Of a stretch of DNA of 64,000 bases, positions 62,556-64,000 are shown one piece after another. This DNA is from CAZACZ01 sp964483695. GTDB lineage: Bacteria > Deinococcota > Deinococci > Deinococcales > Trueperaceae. Position numbers and translations under genes: made by a program. Under the pieces are notes generated by a model. It did not search any database. It was not told the DNA's origin and saw only the letters and a list, made by a program, of their open reading frames with translations. Within the stretch, counting starts at the first letter, position 1. Each line of letters starts with the position of its first letter. The stretch lies in the NCBI GenBank assembly GCA_964483695.1, contig CAZACZ010000003.1, positions 1 to 64,000 on the forward strand. Reading direction: 5' to 3'.

Positions 62556-63878
62556 GTGGCGACGCTGATCGACAACCCGAACGTCGACCAGGCCGCCATC
62601 GAGGCCATCGTCGAGCACTACCAGGAGCCGGCGTGGCTGGCCGAGGAGCGCCGCGCAGCGCTCCGCACCTACCAGGCGACGCCGTTCCCCACCGAGCGCG
62701 ACGAGGTGTGGCGCTACACCCAGCTGAAGCGCTTCCGCCTCGACGGGCTCGAGGTCGCTGGGGCGCCCAAGGACGCCGCCATCTCCGAGCGCATCCGCAT
62801 GCGCATGGCCGACTCGGACGCCGAGGGCGTGCTGGTGCACAAGGGGACGCAGGTGGTGCACCGCGAGGCGAACATCCGCGAGCAGGGCGTCATCTTCACC
62901 GACTTGCGCACGGCGCTGCGCGAGCACGAGGCGTTGGTGCGCGAGCACCTCTACACCGCCGTGAACGCCACCCAGACGAAGTACACCGCGCTCAACTCGG
63001 CGCTGTGGGAGAACGGCACCTTCGTCTACGTGCCGAAGAACGTGGAGGTCGAGCTGCCGCTCGGCGCCTTCACCACCGCCGACCGCGGCGGCATCGGCGC
63101 CGGCCGCACGTTGGTGGTGGTCGACGTGAACGCCAAGCTCACGTACCTCGACGAGTACACCTCCGACCCCTTCGACGAGCGGTTGTTCTACGACGCCGCC
63201 ACCGAGATCGTCCTCAAGGACGGCGCCAAGCTGCGCTACGTCAGCCTGCAGAACTGGAGCCGCAACGTCGTGCACGTGAACAAGCTGCGCGCGCACCTCG
63301 GGCGCGACGCGCGGCTCGAGTCGTTGACGGTGAGCCTGGGCGCCGACGCCGCCCGCGCCGAGGTCGAGAGCCGCATGGAGGGCCCCGGCGCCGAGAGCGA
63401 GATGCTTGGCCTGTACTTCGGCGACGAGGGGCAGCACTACAACCAGTACACGCTGCAGCACCACGCCGCGCACCACGCCTTCTCCGACGTGCTGTTCAAG
63501 GGCGCGCTGCGCGACGACTCCAGCGCCGTCTACTCCGGCATCATCGTGGTGGACCCGGGCGCGCAGAAGACCGACGCCTACCAGACCAACCGCAACCTTC
63601 TGCTCGACCGCGATGCCAACGCCGTCTCCATCCCGCAGCTCGAGATCGCCGCCAACGACGTGAAGTGCTCGCACGGCTCCACCACCGGCCCGGTGCCGGA
63701 GGACCAGCGCTTCTACCTGATGAGCCGCGGCCTCAAGCCCGAGGTGGCCGAGCACGTACTGGTGACCGGTTTCCTGCACGAGGTGATGAGCCGCGTGACG
63801 TTGCCGAAGGTGGCGGAGTACGTCGAGCGCGTGGTGCAGGCCAAGCTTGGCGTGCCCGGCGTGAAGGAGAAGCTGTGA
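62556..63878 (+). CDS. sufD: Fe-S cluster assembly protein SufD
   Basis: A 440-residue scaffold partner homologous to SufB. Landmarks are TPFPTERDEVWRYTQLKRF (the SufD N-terminal motif), VYVPKNVEVELPLGAF, LQNWSRNVVHVNKLRAHLG, QTNRNLLLDRDANAVSIPQLEI and KCSHGSTTGPVPEDQRFYLMSRGL, which holds the conserved Cys-His. The start is GTG 62556, two nucleotides after the sufB stop. Confidence 0.95.
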   Translation: MATLIDNPNVDQAAIEAIVEHYQEPAWLAEERRAALRTYQATPFPTERDEVWRYTQLKRFRLDGLEVAGAPKDAAISERIRMRMADSDAEGVLVHKGTQVVHREANIREQGVIFTDLRTALREHEALVREHLYTAVNATQTKYTALNSALWENGTFVYVPKNVEVELPLGAFTTADRGGIGAGRTLVVVDVNAKLTYLDEYTSDPFDERLFYDAATEIVLKDGAKLRYVSLQNWSRNVVHVNKLRAHLGRDARLESLTVSLGADAARAEVESRMEGPGAESEMLGLYFGDEGQHYNQYTLQHHAAHHAFSDVLFKGALRDDSSAVYSGIIVVDPGAQKTDAYQTNRNLLLDRDANAVSIPQLEIAANDVKCSHGSTTGPVPEDQRFYLMSRGLKPEVAEHVLVTGFLHEVMSRVTLPKVAEYVERVVQAKLGVPGVKEKL

Positions 63879-64000
63879 GCGAGCCGGGCGGCGCAGCGGC
63901 GACGGAAGCGCATCGGGTCGCCGCAGAGCCGGCGCGCCAGGTCGCCGAGGCCACCTTCGACGTCGGCGCGGTGGACGACTTCCCCGACGACACCATCACC
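63875..64000 (+). CDS. N-terminal part of a probable Rieske-type ferredoxin (cut by window edge)
   Basis: GTG 63875 overlaps the sufD stop as GTGA, and 42 codons are visible. After an Ala/Glu-rich start the frame reads FDVGAVDDFPDDTIT, like the opening of non-haem Rieske [2Fe-2S] proteins often found after sufD. The Cys/His motifs lie beyond the edge, so this is an inference from context and a short motif. Confidence 0.5.
   Translation, partial: MSEPGGAAATEAHRVAAEPARQVAEATFDVGAVDDFPDDTIT

Overview
The window is 64 kb of very GC-rich bacterial DNA that reads like a member of the Deinococcota, most likely near Trueperales. This is an inference from four things: an SLH-domain outer-envelope protein that ends in a beta-barrel with a terminal Phe, many genes whose -10 box (TANNNT) sits 4-11 nt before the start codon (the leaderless arrangement known from Deinococcus), a MenC/N-acylamino-acid-racemase gene, and frequent GTG starts. 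There is no prophage, IS element, CRISPR array, rRNA or tRNA that I can support. Two 100-N runs (32832-32931 and 43962-44061) show that it is a scaffold, and both fall in repeats.

Layout. 1-1.4 kb: a class IV aminotransferase and a cold-shock gene diverge. 1.5-8.6 kb: a minus-strand operon of flavodoxin, acyl-CoA ligase and a complete LIV-type branched-chain amino-acid ABC transporter. 8.7-9.3 kb: tandem repeats, a terminator and the first HU gene. 9.4-12.4 kb: a secreted esterase and an SLC13-type permease. 12.4-19.8 kb: rplU-rpmA, then obg-yqeK-lytR-rsfS, a YraN homologue and ppx-trpF. 19.8-20.1 kb: an intergenic cluster of DnaA boxes. 20.2-28 kb: cupin, carboxyltransferase, redoxin, VWA/BatA-like protein, RodA, LapA-like protein, a DUF59 protein and an unknown. 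28-32.7 kb: rlmH-thyX diverging from slpA. 33-36.7 kb: lipid kinase, left-handed beta-helix protein, rhomboid, hpf and an HxlR regulator. 36.7-38.5 kb: minD-minE plus a degenerate receiver protein. 38.6-49.4 kb: PcrA/UvrD helicase, HAD, AhpD-like and other small proteins, MnmC, a membrane protein, MenC/NSAR, an IMPase and Ndh-2. 49.5-57.6 kb: methyltransferase, serine dehydratase, second HU, PlsC, YihY, a membrane protein and UvrA. 57.7-64 kb: a membrane protein, a metallo-hydrolase, a Ser/Thr kinase and the sufCBD operon running into a probable Rieske gene cut by the window edge.

Most of this is housekeeping: translation and ribosome assembly (L21, L27, Obg, RsfS, RlmH, HPF), envelope (SlpA, RodA, LytR, PlsC, lipid kinase), division-site placement (MinDE), repair (UvrA, PcrA), Fe-S assembly (Suf) and amino-acid use (Liv, Sda). 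The points most worth a second look are regulatory or architectural: an FNR/FixK-like dyad at about -42 of the leaderless flavodoxin gene, paired DnaA boxes with a 20-bp period away from dnaA, a receiver lacking its phospho-Asp in the minDE operon, a pentapeptide-repeat linker inside MnmC, two palindromes in the suf promoter, and the widespread leaderless promoters.
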